A stretch of 47,718 nt of DNA from Fimbriimonadia bacterium (lineage in GTDB: Bacteria > Armatimonadota > Fimbriimonadia > Fimbriimonadales > JABRVX01): contig JABRVX010000001.1 of the NCBI GenBank assembly GCA_039961735.1, positions 1 through 47,718 on the forward strand. The letters run 5' to 3'. The position numbers and the translations under genes were made by a program. How positions within the stretch are numbered: position 1 is the first letter of the stretch; every line of letters begins with the position of its first letter. The notes beneath the pieces were generated by a model that was not told where the DNA came from, ran no database searches, and saw nothing but the letters and a program-made list of their open reading frames with translations. Below are positions 1 to 9,222 of this stretch, piece by piece.

Positions 1-102
1 TGGCATCGCCGTCTCGGCGATGGGTTCGGGACTGTGGCATCGCCGTCCCAGCGATGTGTTTTGGGCCGTGGCATCGCCGTCTCGGCGATGGGTTCGGGAC
101 CG
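1..102. repeat. 34-bp tandem repeat array, three units, each with an internal palindrome
   Basis: Three head-to-tail copies begin at 1, 35 and 69. Each starts TGGCATCGCC and contains the inverted pair CATCGCC/GGCGATG around a 4-nt loop. The middle copy differs at several bases. The array begins at the window edge, so more copies may lie to the left. It sits just downstream of the transaldolase stop, so transcripts from that gene would run into these hairpins and might end there. Confidence 0.8.
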
Positions 103-130
103 GCGGGGCGCCGGAACTACGGAACCACCG

Positions 131-790
131 CTACGAGAAGATTTTCAGACCCGCATTATGGAAGTCGTCTAGGAAGCGCTGCAGGCCGATGTCGGTCAGA
201 GGGTGCAGGAACATCTGCTCCAGCACCTTGAACGGCATGGTAGCAATGTGCGCGCCGCACTCCATCGCCTCGACGACATGCATCGGGTGTCGCACACTGG
301 CGACTAACACCTCGCTAGGAAAGCCGTAGTTCTCCATGGCCTGCACTGTGGCAGCCACCGCCTCCATGCCCCCGCCGCTGATGTCGTCCACACGACCGAC
401 GAAGTTGCTGATGAATGTCGCTCCGGCCTTTGCCGCCAGCAGCGCCTGCGAGACGCTGAACACGAGCGTGCAGTTCGTGCGGATGCCCTGTGACGAGAGA
501 GTGCGAACAGTCCGGATGCCGTCGCGCGTCATGGGCACTTTGATCACGACGTTGGGGTGCCACGAAGCGATCTCGTGCGCCTCGCGCATCATGCCCTCGT
601 AGTCCGTAGCTACCACTTCTGCGCTCACGCACCCCTCGCGGACGATCTCGCACATCTCGACGACGGTCTCTTTGAACCCTCGGCCGGACTTGGCAATCAG
701 GGTCGGGTTCGTCGTCACCCCGTCCAGAATTCCCCACTCGTGTGCCGTGCGGACCTCGTCCACCAGACCGGTATCCACGAAGAGCTTCAT
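131..790 (-). CDS. tal: Transaldolase, short TalC/MipB-type (219 aa)
   Basis: Predicted cytosolic class I aldolase of the non-oxidative pentose phosphate pathway, moving dihydroxyacetone units between sugar phosphates. The protein opens with MKLFVDT and [13 protein letters not shown]. The Schiff-base lysine is Lys84 in VVIKVPMT, followed by [15 protein letters not shown] and SNFVGRVDD. Phe130 sits where true transaldolases have Phe and fructose-6-phosphate aldolases have Tyr, so transaldolase is the better call. An Asn replaces the usual Pro just before that Phe. The start at 790 has GGAGG nine to ten bases upstream; a longer in-frame reading would run into the neighbouring gene's territory. 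Length is normal for the ~215-residue short subfamily. It lies downstream of the GNAT gene on the same strand, separated by about 50 nt. Confidence 0.9.
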   Translation of the reverse strand: MKLFVDTGLVDEVRTAHEWGILDGVTTNPTLIAKSGRGFKETVVEMCEIVREGCVSAEVVATDYEGMMREAHEIASWHPNVVIKVPMTRDGIRTVRTLSSQGIRTNCTLVFSVSQALLAAKAGATFISNFVGRVDDISGGGMEAVAATVQAMENYGFPSEVLVASVRHPMHVVEAMECGAHIATMPFKVLEQMFLHPLTDIGLQRFLDDFHNAGLKIFS

Positions 791-840
791 CGGTTTCCTC
801 CAACAGCGCAGAATGAGGGCGGTCGTGCCCGGCGCCGATT

Positions 841-1764
841 CTACTCCGCCAATCGCTTTCGGCAGAGCCGGTAGGACGTGCGAACAGCAAAGCCCATCTT
901 GCCATAGAAGCCGAGTAGTCCCGTCCAATCCACCGAGATGCCCGTCACTCCCTTTGCGCGCAGCACCTCGATGGCCGCTTCCATCACCGCCCTACCCAAG
1001 CCTCTACCACGGTAAGACGCTGCCACCCCCACGTTGCCAATGCCCCCTGGGTTGCCCCCTAGGGCGAGGTGAAAGCTGAGGTTGCCGGCTAGGTGCCGGT
1101 GTTGGAGGGTGCTCGCGTGTACGAACGCGACGATCTTGCCGGCATCGCGCACAGCTACTGCGAAGGACGGGGCGTCCTCCACGCGCAGTCGGTGCTCGGT
1201 CTCGGCAAGCCAACGACCCGGGAACTCACGGCCAACGAATGCCAGCAGCCCCTCGACCTCCCTTGCCGTAACGGGCCCGGCCTCGGGGTGACTCGGCCGG
1301 ACCGGCAGCACCTCCATCGGAGCGAACAGGTCGTACACCGGCTCGCCGAGCTGATAGCCTCGGGCCGCGAGTAGGTCAGTTAGCCAGGGCTCCTCCTCGG
1401 GCGGGCCAGGGTAGATGTGGTTGGGGTCCGAGCCGAAGCACACCTCACTCATCCCGGCGCTGCGCAGCGCCTTCTCCGCGTGGTCCAGGAGCGCGTCTGC
1501 TATGGCGGGGTCCGGCGCCGCAAGGGCACCGATCCAGCCGACATCCGGTGGCATCCCCTCCCAGAGCGGCGGGTCGAGCGGGACCTTCGCAGTCACCCAC
1601 GTGCCGGAAGGCGGATGGAACAGGCAACCCTCGGGAAGCGCGTGCGGGTCCTGAAAGGCGTGCTGCGCGAACAAGCGTGGGCAAATACGGTGCTTGGGCG
1701 AGTAGCAGGCGTCCCACGCTTCGAGCGCGGCGGTACAGTCGTCTTGGGTGAGGGCACGAATCAA
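841..1764 (-). CDS. Tandem GNAT-family N-acetyltransferase (307 aa)
   Basis: The C-terminal half is a clear GNAT fold: [15 protein letters not shown] carries the acetyl-CoA pyrophosphate-binding loop, followed by an alpha helix and [11 protein letters not shown] near the end. The N-terminal half (roughly residues 1-160) is also GNAT-like, with [11 protein letters not shown] and a following helix, but lacks a convincing RxxGxG loop. It is probably a degenerate first domain, as in other double-GNAT proteins. Acetyl transfer to an unknown acceptor is inferred. The chosen start is TTG at 1764, which overlaps the stop of the upstream gene as TTGA, indicating translational coupling. The reading frame is open further upstream, but that extension is out-of-frame shadow of the neighbour. 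Confidence 0.8.
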   Translation of the reverse strand: MIRALTQDDCTAALEAWDACYSPKHRICPRLFAQHAFQDPHALPEGCLFHPPSGTWVTAKVPLDPPLWEGMPPDVGWIGALAAPDPAIADALLDHAEKALRSAGMSEVCFGSDPNHIYPGPPEEEPWLTDLLAARGYQLGEPVYDLFAPMEVLPVRPSHPEAGPVTAREVEGLLAFVGREFPGRWLAETEHRLRVEDAPSFAVAVRDAGKIVAFVHASTLQHRHLAGNLSFHLALGGNPGGIGNVGVAASYRGRGLGRAVMEAAIEVLRAKGVTGISVDWTGLLGFYGKMGFAVRTSYRLCRKRLAE

Positions 1765-2312
1765 CGCGACTGTTCTCGGAGGTAGTCCCCCAAGCGGTAC
1801 AAGGCATCGCGTGAGCGCTCGATGCGATCTATCAACTTGCCGTCGTCGGCCTTGTGCACCGCGTCTAGGTCTGGCGGGTAGAAAAGGCACTGTAGTGCGT
1901 CCAGCGGCAGTCCGCAGAGCGACAGGCCGTACTCGGCATCGGCGACGTCCACGCTCAGGAATGCGAGAACGTAGGTGCGGATGACGGGATAGTTGCGCTT
2001 CATCGCATCGGTGAGCTGGCGGTACTCGGCTGCCATCCCGCCCACCACGCCGCAGCGTGCCGAGGCGCAGATCAGGTCCACCAGGCTCTCGAAGTCGTCG
2101 TAGAACCGCAGGAGATGTGCGCGCAAGGCTGCCAAGCGGGCCGGGTCCTCGCGCCCGATGGCACGATAGTACGCCGCGCGCATGGCGAGCGGGATTGCGA
2201 TTACTGCTCGCGCACCTTGTCGAGCAAGTGCCGACGCCCGAGTGGCAACTGCCAAGCTCCAACGTTGCCTGCGATACGCAAGTGTACGAGCAACCCCTTG
2301 GACGATGGTCAC
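1761..2312 (-). CDS. Hypothetical helical protein coupled to the tandem GNAT (183 aa)
   Basis: I do not recognise this protein. It starts at GTG 2312, preceded by a strong GGGGAGG ribosome-binding site at about 9 nt, giving MTIVQGVARTLAY. It is rich in Arg, Ala and Leu, looks largely alpha-helical, and has no signal peptide or obvious membrane span. A mid-section (ICASARCGVVGGMAAEYRQL) and an aromatic stretch (ALQCLFYPPDLDAV) are its most distinctive parts. It ends in a 4-nt overlap with the GNAT gene, so the two are probably co-translated and could be functionally linked, for example as acetyltransferase and partner or substrate. That link is inference from position only. Confidence 0.7.
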   Translation of the reverse strand: MTIVQGVARTLAYRRQRWSLAVATRASALARQGARAVIAIPLAMRAAYYRAIGREDPARLAALRAHLLRFYDDFESLVDLICASARCGVVGGMAAEYRQLTDAMKRNYPVIRTYVLAFLSVDVADAEYGLSLCGLPLDALQCLFYPPDLDAVHKADDGKLIDRIERSRDALYRLGDYLREQSR

Positions 2313-2771
2313 GCGTTTACGCCTCCCCGTGGCCGTCCGTATACGTGCCAACCTGAGTATATCACAGAGTGCCACGGGTTGTGGTGTCAATCAGAGGAGG
2401 CGGCGTATATTGTGGCTGTGGTGCGCTCGAGTTCGCACGGGATGACTCGAGCCACGGCACGGTTTTTGGGGCCACTCTGTGCGTTCACGGGGGGCGGGCC
2501 GGCGGATGCTCTGACGAGGCACTGCCCCTTGGACTCGCCTCCGCAGGCATACAATGATGGGCCTACTGGATTCCCGCCTTCGCGGGAATGACGTGGAAGC
2601 TAGTGATCCAGAAGGCCGCGGCCTCACTGGATTCCCGCCTTCGCGGGAATGACCCCGCAATACAGCCTCAGTTCAGTACTTGTCCTTCCCGCGAAGGCGG
2701 GAATCCACGGACATGCGTTGCGCGTGGGTGAAATGGTCAAGCCAGATGCCGTGAGTGAGCTAGGCGTGGTC
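2313..2771. other. Intergenic gap without a supported gene
   Basis: About 460 nt between two minus-strand transcription units. The only structure I can support is the set of palindromic repeats at 2565-2707. Short reading frames here have no ribosome-binding sites and no family resemblance. Confidence 0.6.
2565..2707. repeat. Three copies of a dRS3-like palindromic intergenic repeat
   Basis: Copies lie at 2565-2592 and 2626-2653 in direct orientation and 2682-2707 inverted. The core is ATTCCCGCCTTCGCGGGAAT, ending in GAC, a near-perfect palindrome of the ATTCCC-N8-GGGAAT type known as dRS3 in Neisseria and seen in many other genomes. The third copy has one mismatch (GTCCTTCCC for GTCATTCCC). 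Each copy can form a hairpin on either strand and may act as a bidirectional transcript end. Confidence 0.85.
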
Positions 2772-3122
2772 TCAGTCCGACTCCACCTGTGCGCTAGGTT
2801 GGGACTGGCGTGCGAAGTTGATTCGCAGGTTGGTGATCAGGTTACGGACGGCGCGCTGGTCCGCGCCGTCCAGATGGGGAAGCAGCGTATCGGCCATGCT
2901 CGAGGCGATATCCACCGCCGCCTTCGCTTCCTCCATGTTCTTGACCACCTTTCCGGCGATCAGATCCGTCTGAAGTCCCATGCGCTGGTAGGCAAGGTCG
3001 TTGAATGCGTGCAGCATCTGATACGCGAACACGAATACCGAAACCGGTTCGTGCGGCGGCGACGTATCGGACGTTTCGGCCGGCTGCTCCTCAGGGGTTT
3101 GAGTGGTGTCGCTCTCGTCCAT
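2772..3122 (-). CDS. DUF1844-family protein (116 aa)
   Basis: A small acidic protein. Residues 1-25 are a low-complexity Glu/Thr/Ser/Pro tail. The body has the DUF1844 pattern: a hydrophobic first helix (VSVFVFAYQMLHAFNDLA), then GLQTDLIAGKVVKNMEEAK, then ASSMADTLLPHLDGADQRA and an ITNLRINFARQ end. DUF1844 proteins are small, of unknown function, and often sit near translation or transport genes. The start at 3122 has no strong ribosome-binding site. It is the last gene of a probable operon behind the ABC exporter, with a 34-nt gap, so translation may depend on upstream ribosomes. The family call rests on pattern similarity and is moderately secure. Confidence 0.65.
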   Translation of the reverse strand: MDESDTTQTPEEQPAETSDTSPPHEPVSVFVFAYQMLHAFNDLAYQRMGLQTDLIAGKVVKNMEEAKAAVDIASSMADTLLPHLDGADQRAVRNLITNLRINFARQSQPSAQVESD

Positions 3123-3156
3123 TCTGCGTGCGAGTATATCACGGAGAGGCGGGCGA

Positions 3157-5325
3157 CTAGATGAGCCTAGCTTCGTTGAGTCGCTGCTGCATCTCCACCA
3201 ACCGCTTGTACACGCCGTCGCTCGCCATCAGTTCGTCGTGCGTGCCGATCTCTGCGATTTCGCCCTCTTCCAGGACGACGATTCGGTCTGCGTGCCGAAG
3301 CGTCGAGAGCCTGTGCGCGATGACGAAGGTGGTGCGGCCCTGCACTAGCCGGTTGAGCGCCTCTTGGATTGCTGCTTCTGTCTCGCTGTCAACGCTCGAG
3401 GTAGCCTCGTCCAAGATCAGGATGCGCGGGTCCCTTAGGATGGCGCGGGCGATAGCGATGCGCTGACGCTCCCCGCCCGAAAGCCTCTGCCCGCGCTCAC
3501 CAACGTAGCTGTCGTAGGCATCCGGAAACTTCATGATGAAGTCGTGTGCGTTCGCGGCCTTCGCTGCGTTCATGATCTCGATATCGCTTGCGCCGGGGCG
3601 GCCGTACTCGATGTTCTCCTTGAGCGAAGTGGGGAAGAGGAAGGAGTCTTGCAGGACGAGCGCGATCTGGCTGCGCAGATCGTCCAGGCGGATGCGCCGC
3701 ATGTCCACACCGTCGATCAGGATGCGGCCTTCGGTGGGGTCGAAGAAGCGACACAGCAAGTTGGTAATGGTGGTCTTGCCGGCACCGGAGTGGCCGACCA
3801 GCCCGATCATCTCGCCTGGCTGTACGTCCAGGTTGATGTTCTTCAGTACGGTGCGGAGCTTGTCGTAGCCGAAGTTGACCCCCTCGAACGTCACGCGCCC
3901 CTCGATGCGCGGCATGGGAATGGCGTCCGAGCTGTCACGGATGTCCGGCGGAGTGTCCATGATCTCGAACACGCGCTCGGCGGCAGAAAGCGAGCGCGAT
4001 GTCCAGTCAATCCAGCGCGTGAGTTGCTGCAACGGCATGTAGAAGAGCGCCAGATACCCGATGAAGGCGACGAGCTCGCCGACGGTCATGGCGTCGTGGA
4101 TGACCTTGATGCCTCCGGCATACCACACGATGAAGGAGCTGGCGTTGATGAGGAAAGTGATGAGCGGGACGAGCGTCACCCACATACTCTCGGCGCGCAT
4201 GCCGGCATTCCGCAGCTCTCCGACCCTCCGCTCGAAACGCCGTTGCTCCACAGCCTCACCGGCAAACGCCTTGACCACCTTCATACCGCTCAGCGTCCCG
4301 GTCAGGGCGCCGCCGAGCTTGGACCAGCGGTGCCAGTAATGCCGCCACGCGCGGAAGATCTTCCTGCGGGACATCCGAACCAACACGGCAATCAGTGGTG
4401 CGGGTAGCAGCGTGAGCAGCGCGATGTCCCATCGAAGCAGGAAGAGGGCGATAGCGATAGCGATCAGAAGCGCCGAGTTGCCGATCAGCGCGGGAACAGC
4501 GTCCACCAACATGTCGAGCAGCGCGCTGGTGTCTTGGGTGATGCGGCTGATGATGCTGCCCACTTGGCGCTTCTCGAAGTAACCGACAGAGAGAGACTGG
4601 AGCTTGCGGTATAGGTCGGCACGCAAGTCGAAGATGGCGGAGTGGCCCACCTTCGCGCCGATGCGACCCCGAGCGGCCTGCAGCACGCCGTGCAGGACTC
4701 GGGAGAACACGAGGGCGAGCACGAGCAGTGAGAACAGCCCGACGTGCTTGTTGGAGAGAAGCACGTCGTCAATAAGTATCTTGGTGAGGTAAGGCGGTAC
4801 GGCCTCGAGCCCCGCCTCCGCCAATATGAGGCAAGCCGACAGCACGACGTATCGCCGGTACGGACGCAGGTAGCCGAAGATGCGAAGTAGAGTCCTCCCC
4901 TTGTGGATGCACGCGTCGCATCGGTCGCTGTCCTCGGGAAGCGGCCGGTTGCACTTCGGACAGAGCCTGGGCGTCTCGATCTTGACAGCCGAGGCTTCGC
5001 CGCTGAGCATGCCTTCCAGCTTCTTCTGTGTGGAGAGCAGGAGGCTAGAGCAGCGGTTGGTGCCCCTTACTAGTTCGATCTTCGCACCGTTGACGCTTAC
5101 GACCAGCGCGCTGCTGTCTACCAGCGGTTCGATCCTTGGCGCGCTCACGTCCGTAATGGGGAGTTCGAGCCTAGGGGTGCCGCCTTCGGTTACCCGAAGT
5201 GTGCCGTTGGATACTTGCAGGCACGTGCTTCCGAACGTTCCGTCTGAGCGGAGGTCGGTGGATATTTGCAGGGTTGGCTCAGCTTCTGCGGGCTCCGCTT
5301 CGCCGGAGATCTCGGCCAACGTCAC
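3157..5325 (-). CDS. ABC exporter (fused TMD-NBD) with N-terminal beta domain and zinc ribbon (722 aa)
   Basis: A half-size exporter of the MsbA/LmrA type, expected to act as a homodimer in the inner membrane; the cargo is unknown. Residues 1-110 form an extra beta-rich domain, possibly PH-like. A zinc ribbon follows (Cys122, 125, 136, 139; [18 protein letters not shown]). The membrane domain covers about 160-430 and includes [14 protein letters not shown]. The ATPase domain has Walker [14 protein letters not shown]-loop [12 protein letters not shown], signature [15 protein letters not shown], Walker [13 protein letters not shown] with Glu, and the H-loop [13 protein letters not shown]. All catalytic residues are present. 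The start is GTG 5325, 14 nt after the ATL gene stop, so the genes are probably co-transcribed. The extra N-terminal module is absent from MsbA and suggests regulation or metal sensing. Confidence 0.9.
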   Translation of the reverse strand: MTLAEISGEAEPAEAEPTLQISTDLRSDGTFGSTCLQVSNGTLRVTEGGTPRLELPITDVSAPRIEPLVDSSALVVSVNGAKIELVRGTNRCSSLLLSTQKKLEGMLSGEASAVKIETPRLCPKCNRPLPEDSDRCDACIHKGRTLLRIFGYLRPYRRYVVLSACLILAEAGLEAVPPYLTKILIDDVLLSNKHVGLFSLLVLALVFSRVLHGVLQAARGRIGAKVGHSAIFDLRADLYRKLQSLSVGYFEKRQVGSIISRITQDTSALLDMLVDAVPALIGNSALLIAIAIALFLLRWDIALLTLLPAPLIAVLVRMSRRKIFRAWRHYWHRWSKLGGALTGTLSGMKVVKAFAGEAVEQRRFERRVGELRNAGMRAESMWVTLVPLITFLINASSFIVWYAGGIKVIHDAMTVGELVAFIGYLALFYMPLQQLTRWIDWTSRSLSAAERVFEIMDTPPDIRDSSDAIPMPRIEGRVTFEGVNFGYDKLRTVLKNINLDVQPGEMIGLVGHSGAGKTTITNLLCRFFDPTEGRILIDGVDMRRIRLDDLRSQIALVLQDSFLFPTSLKENIEYGRPGASDIEIMNAAKAANAHDFIMKFPDAYDSYVGERGQRLSGGERQRIAIARAILRDPRILILDEATSSVDSETEAAIQEALNRLVQGRTTFVIAHRLSTLRHADRIVVLEEGEIAEIGTHDELMASDGVYKRLVEMQQRLNEARLI

Positions 5326-5339
5326 GATCGCATTCTACA

Positions 5340-5690
5340 TCATTCTTGCTGCGCCGGCACACCGAGCAGGACCTCCATTTGCTCCACGGACAGGCAGAAC
5401 TGCGCCATGTCCACACAGTCCCCGTGGAACACGACGCCTTCCTCCTCCAGCCTGCGGCGTTGCTCTACTGCGTATTGCGGCGAGCGTTTGCCAATGGGTA
5501 GCGCGCCAATCCGGTTGACGACCCGCCACCAGGGAGCATCTTCGGGGCAGCGGAACATCAGGCGTCCGACCATTCTGCCCGGGAGCGGCGGTGTGACCAG
5601 TTCTCCAATCGCTCCATAGCTCACGACGCATCCACGCGGGATGCGGCGGACCACCGCATAAAGCTGAGCGGCACTGTCGGAAGTGGGCAT
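5340..5690 (-). CDS. Alkyltransferase-like protein (ATL/MGMT-fold), 116 aa
   Basis: This is the DNA-binding half of an O6-alkylguanine-DNA alkyltransferase. It has the helix-turn-helix entry VVSYGAIGELV and then the active-site motif. In real MGMT the motif is PCHR with the alkyl-accepting Cys; here it reads P53-W54-W55-R56-V57, so Trp replaces the Cys and the His is also Trp. Known ATL proteins carry PWHR or similar, bind O6-alkylguanine by base flipping, and hand the lesion to nucleotide excision repair rather than repairing it. The same role is inferred here. There is no N-terminal MGMT domain. The start at 5690 has GGGAGAG upstream. It is the first gene of the operon with the ABC exporter and lies divergent from the phosphofructokinase gene. 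Confidence 0.88.
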   Translation of the reverse strand: MPTSDSAAQLYAVVRRIPRGCVVSYGAIGELVTPPLPGRMVGRLMFRCPEDAPWWRVVNRIGALPIGKRSPQYAVEQRRRLEEEGVVFHGDCVDMAQFCLSVEQMEVLLGVPAQQE

Positions 5691-5785
5691 TCAGATGCAC
5701 TCTCCCGGTTCGCTGGAGCCCCCTTTAGGTAGACTCCTCGCAGTCCGATTGGACAGCGATAACCTTACCCCGGAGGTTACCCAAG

Positions 5786-6943
5786 GTGCGCGTCGGTATC
5801 TTGACAGGTGGGGGAGACGTTCCCGGTCTCAACCCATGCATCAAAGCGGTCGTGGACGACCTGATCGACTGCGGCCACGAGATGGTCGGCATTCGTCGAG
5901 GTTGGGCAGGCTTGCTGCACTACAACCCGGATTCGTTCCCGGAGCAGCCTGAGTGGGTCCGTTCGCTCTCGAGACTGGACGTCCGAACCATCGACCGCAC
6001 TGGTGGCACGTTCCTGCACACCTCGCGCACCAATCCAGCATCGGTGAAGCTTAAGAAGGCTCCAGCGTTCCTCTCCGACCCGAACCCGGAAGCCGGTCCT
6101 GATGAGCCGCGGGACTTTACGGCCCATGTGCTGAAGGTGATTGACAGACTCCGGCTCGACAGCCTGGTTGTCATCGGCGGGGACGACACCCTTAGCTACG
6201 CAGTGCGGATGCACAAAGAAGGTGTTCCCGTAGTGGCCATCCCGAAGACGATGGATAACGACGTCTTCGGCACCGACTATTGCATCGGGTTCTCCACCGC
6301 CATCACCCGTAGCGTGGACTTCATCACGAACCTTAGAACCCCCGCAGGGTCTCACGAGCGCATCGCGGTGGCGGAGCTGTTCGGACGCAACTCCGGCGAG
6401 ACTTCGCTGATCACCGCGTACCTGGCGAACGTGGACCGGGCGATAATCTCCGAGGTACCGTTCGACATCAAAAGGCTGGCGGACTTCCTGGTGAAAGACA
6501 AGGCTGCCAACCCCTCGGGCTACTCTATCATGACGATATCCGAAGGGGCTCAGATCATCGGCGGCGACGTGGTGGAGCGTGGCGAAGCCGACGCGTATGG
6601 GCATCGCAAGCTGGGCGGTATCGGCACGATCGTAGGCGAAATGATCAAGGAGATCACCGGCCAGGACGTGATCGTGCAACAGCTCGCCTACCTGATGCGT
6701 GGTGGGGCGCCGGACAGCTTGGACCGCATGGTCGCACTCAGCTTCGGGCACCTAGCGGCGCAGATGCTGCTGCGCGGCGAGACCGGTGTCATGGTAGCCA
6801 TTCATCGAGGTATCTACGGCTCGACACCGCTGGCAGATGTCGGGACGGGAACGAAGCGGGTAGACGTGTCCGAGTTCTACGACCCGGACCAGTACAAACC
6901 CGTGATCCGCCACGTCCTGGACAAGCCGATGTTCCTGTACTAG
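5786..6943 (+). CDS. Phosphofructokinase with PPi-type residues (385 aa)
   Basis: Phosphorylates fructose 6-phosphate in glycolysis. It begins [17 protein letters not shown], the standard nucleotide/PPi-binding loop. The phosphoryl-donor motif is GGDDT (131-135), and the catalytic segment is PKTMDND (153-159) with base Asp157. ATP enzymes have GGDG[ST] and PGTIDND; the Asp in GGDDT and the Lys in PKT are the two classic markers of pyrophosphate-dependent enzymes. PPi dependence, and hence reversibility, is therefore likely. Compared with the E. coli enzyme there is an insertion between about residues 50 and 110. Translation starts at GTG 5786 with GGAGG nine bases upstream. It stands alone on the plus strand, divergent from the ATL gene. 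Donor choice is inferred from these residues, not measured. Confidence 0.9.
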   Translation: MRVGILTGGGDVPGLNPCIKAVVDDLIDCGHEMVGIRRGWAGLLHYNPDSFPEQPEWVRSLSRLDVRTIDRTGGTFLHTSRTNPASVKLKKAPAFLSDPNPEAGPDEPRDFTAHVLKVIDRLRLDSLVVIGGDDTLSYAVRMHKEGVPVVAIPKTMDNDVFGTDYCIGFSTAITRSVDFITNLRTPAGSHERIAVAELFGRNSGETSLITAYLANVDRAIISEVPFDIKRLADFLVKDKAANPSGYSIMTISEGAQIIGGDVVERGEADAYGHRKLGGIGTIVGEMIKEITGQDVIVQQLAYLMRGGAPDSLDRMVALSFGHLAAQMLLRGETGVMVAIHRGIYGSTPLADVGTGTKRVDVSEFYDPDQYKPVIRHVLDKPMFLY

Positions 6944-6982
6944 CTGCAGCGACCACCTACGCATCACGCTGAGCCCCCGTGT

Positions 6983-7105
6983 CCGTCATGCTGAACTCAC
7001 CTGCCCGTCATGCTGAGCTTGTCGAAGCATGACGCCGGAAGCCGCCGAGTTGGCAAGTTGATAGCTGCAAGCGATGGCATGCTTCGACAAGCTCAGCATG
7101 ACGGG
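6983..7105. repeat. GTCATGCTGAG-type repeats, including a long inverted pair
   Basis: A partial copy is at 6983-7000. A full copy at 7004-7034 (core GTCATGCTGAGCTTGTCGAA, ending CATGAC) faces an inverted copy at 7077-7105. Because the two full copies are complementary, the segment could form a stem of about 28 bp with a 42-nt loop. It sits between the convergent ends of the phosphofructokinase and alpha-galactosidase genes, a good place for a bidirectional terminator. Confidence 0.85.
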
Positions 7106-7154
7106 TAAAGAGCGATCCCATCGTCGCCGGACGGACTATCCTGTCTGCACGCCC

Positions 7155-9092
7155 CTACAGATCCCCCTCGCGAGGAGTGCCGATCTTGACGAACACCGCC
7201 CCGTGGCTTGGGACCGCCACTGAGAACTCGCGATCGAAGATGCCGAGGTCCCTCTGTCGCCAGAGATCGCGCACCGGCTGCCTGCCACGCAGCCCGAGAT
7301 CCGACCACCTCGCTGTGACCTCGGTGCGGAACGAGCCGCGGTTGAACAGCCCGACAGCTACCGTACCATCCCAGAGCGGCCGCGCCCACACCTCGGTCAT
7401 GCCTTCCTTGGCCTTCCGCCCGGCGGCCTTCCCCAGAGGATCCTGGTTGACGTCCAGCACCTCGCTGTTCGTAAGCAAGTCGATCGTGAACTTATCGAGT
7501 TGCGAAAGATCACAACCTAACAGCAGTGGAGAAGCGAGCAGACACCACAACGTGATATGAGTGATCTGCTCGTTCGGTGTTAGTCTGGTCGGCCGGACGT
7601 TCGGCCCCCAACCTAACACTCCTACCACTAACATATCGGGGTCGTTCCATCCGCCGGGGCCGGCATACTTCTCGCGGCCGTCGTGTCCGAATCCGATGGA
7701 TGACATGCTTGCCCAGGTGTCGGTGATGTCACCCGTGGTCCGCCAGCAATTGCCACCCACTTCGGCACCCCACTTCCACACCTCACCCATCCCATACTGG
7801 CACAGGCTGTACACGATGTCCCGACCACACTTGTCGAGTGCGTCTCGCATTACGTAGTATGGTTTCTGCAGCTCCGCCAGGCTGTTGTCCTTCGCGATGG
7901 ACCCGTACGAACACCAGTCGTACTTGATATAGTCCACTCCCCACGCAGCCCACGTCCGCGCGTCCAGTTCTTCGTAGCCGTAGCTGCCCTCGAAGCCTGC
8001 GCACGTCTTCGGGCCGGGCGAGGAGTAAACACCAAACTTCAGGCCGAGGGAATGCACGTAGTCGGCCAGCGCCTTCATGTCGGGGAACTTCTCGTTCGTG
8101 CCGAGCACTCCGTCCGGTCCGCGCTTCCCCTCCCAACAGTCGTCCACGTTGATGTACTGGAAGCCCTTGGCGGCCAACCCACTCTTCACCATCCACTCGG
8201 CTGCAGCTCGCACCTTCGCATCGTCCACGGCTCCGGCCCACACGTTCCATGAATTCCACCCGAGCGGTGGCGTGAGTGCGAGCTTGTGCTCGCCCGTGAC
8301 AATGGCCAGCTTGCGCGTGGCTTCTCCCAAGCGGTTGCGGACGTGTAGGGTGACAACCGCCTTCCCCTGCGCCGGGGCCCGTCCGGCGATGATGCCAGTG
8401 CGCGGGTCCAGGTTCAGTCCGGCTGGCAAGTTGTCGGCCGAGAACGTCAGTGGTGCCTCACCGGTCGCGGGGATGCGGAACAGAAAATCGTGCCCAGGGG
8501 TTGCTCCGACGATTCGCGGGCCATGGATCCGAGGTTGCGGCGGGTCTCCGGAGGCGATCTCGGGCGTGGGTTCGGGTGGTCGCTGGAGCGCCACGGGTCT
8601 GCGGCTCGATGCGGAGCGCAGCACGATCATCGCGTTCGCCCAGTCGGCGTGATCGTGGTCAATACCGTCGTCGGCGTCCAGCACCATCAGTGTCAGTGTA
8701 GAGGCCCCTGTGAGGTCAATGGAAACAGGCACGGCGGCCTGCCCGCCTCTCAGCACGCCAGACGTAAAGGCGAGCCGGTCGTCCACGATAACCTGGAACT
8801 CGACGCTGCCTCTACCCTGAGTCTCGTCGTCCACACCGACCATGGCTTTGAAAGTTACTGCCTCGCCACCGAGATTCAAACTGAACTCGCTTACTGCATG
8901 AGTGCCCACGCCGTGCGCGAACTCCCGACCGCCGATCCGAATCGGATTCCGCTCCACAGAGCTCCCTGCTCGCGGGCTTCCCCACTCTTGGGTCATGCGG
9001 GCGATGTCGAGGTCCTCCAGCCAGACGATGGCCTCTCTGGACGTCTGCTGCGGGGCAAGCAGTGTGCTGAGAAAAAGGGCTATGACGAACAC
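7155..9092 (-). CDS. Secreted alpha-galactosidase, NPCBM-Ig-GH27 (645 aa)
   Basis: Glycoside hydrolase family 27 enzyme, expected to release terminal alpha-galactose from plant galactosides or galactomannan outside the cytoplasm. Residues 1-20 are a signal-like hydrophobic stretch (MFVIALFLSTLLA). An NPCBM carbohydrate-binding domain spans about 22-160, ending in DADDGIDHDHADWANA. A putative Ig domain covers about 190-265 (FSADNLPAGLNLDPRTGII). The GH27 barrel starts at PPLGWNSWN (275), continues INVDDCW and KFGVYSSPGPKTC, and has its nucleophile Asp392 in KYDWC and the acid/base Asp in WNDPDM (482-487). A beta-sandwich closes the protein. I chose GTG 9092, with AGGAG upstream and a clean signal peptide. 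A longer frame exists but would run into the divergent gene at 9223. Confidence 0.9.
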   Translation of the reverse strand: MFVIALFLSTLLAPQQTSREAIVWLEDLDIARMTQEWGSPRAGSSVERNPIRIGGREFAHGVGTHAVSEFSLNLGGEAVTFKAMVGVDDETQGRGSVEFQVIVDDRLAFTSGVLRGGQAAVPVSIDLTGASTLTLMVLDADDGIDHDHADWANAMIVLRSASSRRPVALQRPPEPTPEIASGDPPQPRIHGPRIVGATPGHDFLFRIPATGEAPLTFSADNLPAGLNLDPRTGIIAGRAPAQGKAVVTLHVRNRLGEATRKLAIVTGEHKLALTPPLGWNSWNVWAGAVDDAKVRAAAEWMVKSGLAAKGFQYINVDDCWEGKRGPDGVLGTNEKFPDMKALADYVHSLGLKFGVYSSPGPKTCAGFEGSYGYEELDARTWAAWGVDYIKYDWCSYGSIAKDNSLAELQKPYYVMRDALDKCGRDIVYSLCQYGMGEVWKWGAEVGGNCWRTTGDITDTWASMSSIGFGHDGREKYAGPGGWNDPDMLVVGVLGWGPNVRPTRLTPNEQITHITLWCLLASPLLLGCDLSQLDKFTIDLLTNSEVLDVNQDPLGKAAGRKAKEGMTEVWARPLWDGTVAVGLFNRGSFRTEVTARWSDLGLRGRQPVRDLWRQRDLGIFDREFSVAVPSHGAVFVKIGTPREGDL

Positions 9093-9222
9093 TGGCGACC
9101 ACGCTCCTATCTGGGGGCAGCCCCAGGAGGCATTCGCCTTGGGCGCCCCACCCTCCTGTCCCCGTAAGGCAACGGGTCCCGAGTTCCTAGGAGAAGTTGC
9201 GTAGGAAGCGAAGGATGCTCCC

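Noticed and set aside
1-102. CRISPR array
   Set aside because: Units are contiguous tandem copies without unique spacers.
841-2262. 473-codon reading of the GNAT gene
   Set aside because: The first ~166 codons are the wrong frame of the upstream gene; the TTGA overlap gives a better start.
2565-2707. CRISPR array
   Set aside because: Repeats are palindromic, in mixed orientation and irregularly spaced, with no cas genes.
5777-6751. 324-codon minus-strand frame
   Set aside because: It is antisense to the phosphofructokinase, whose motifs are clear; this is a GC-rich shadow.
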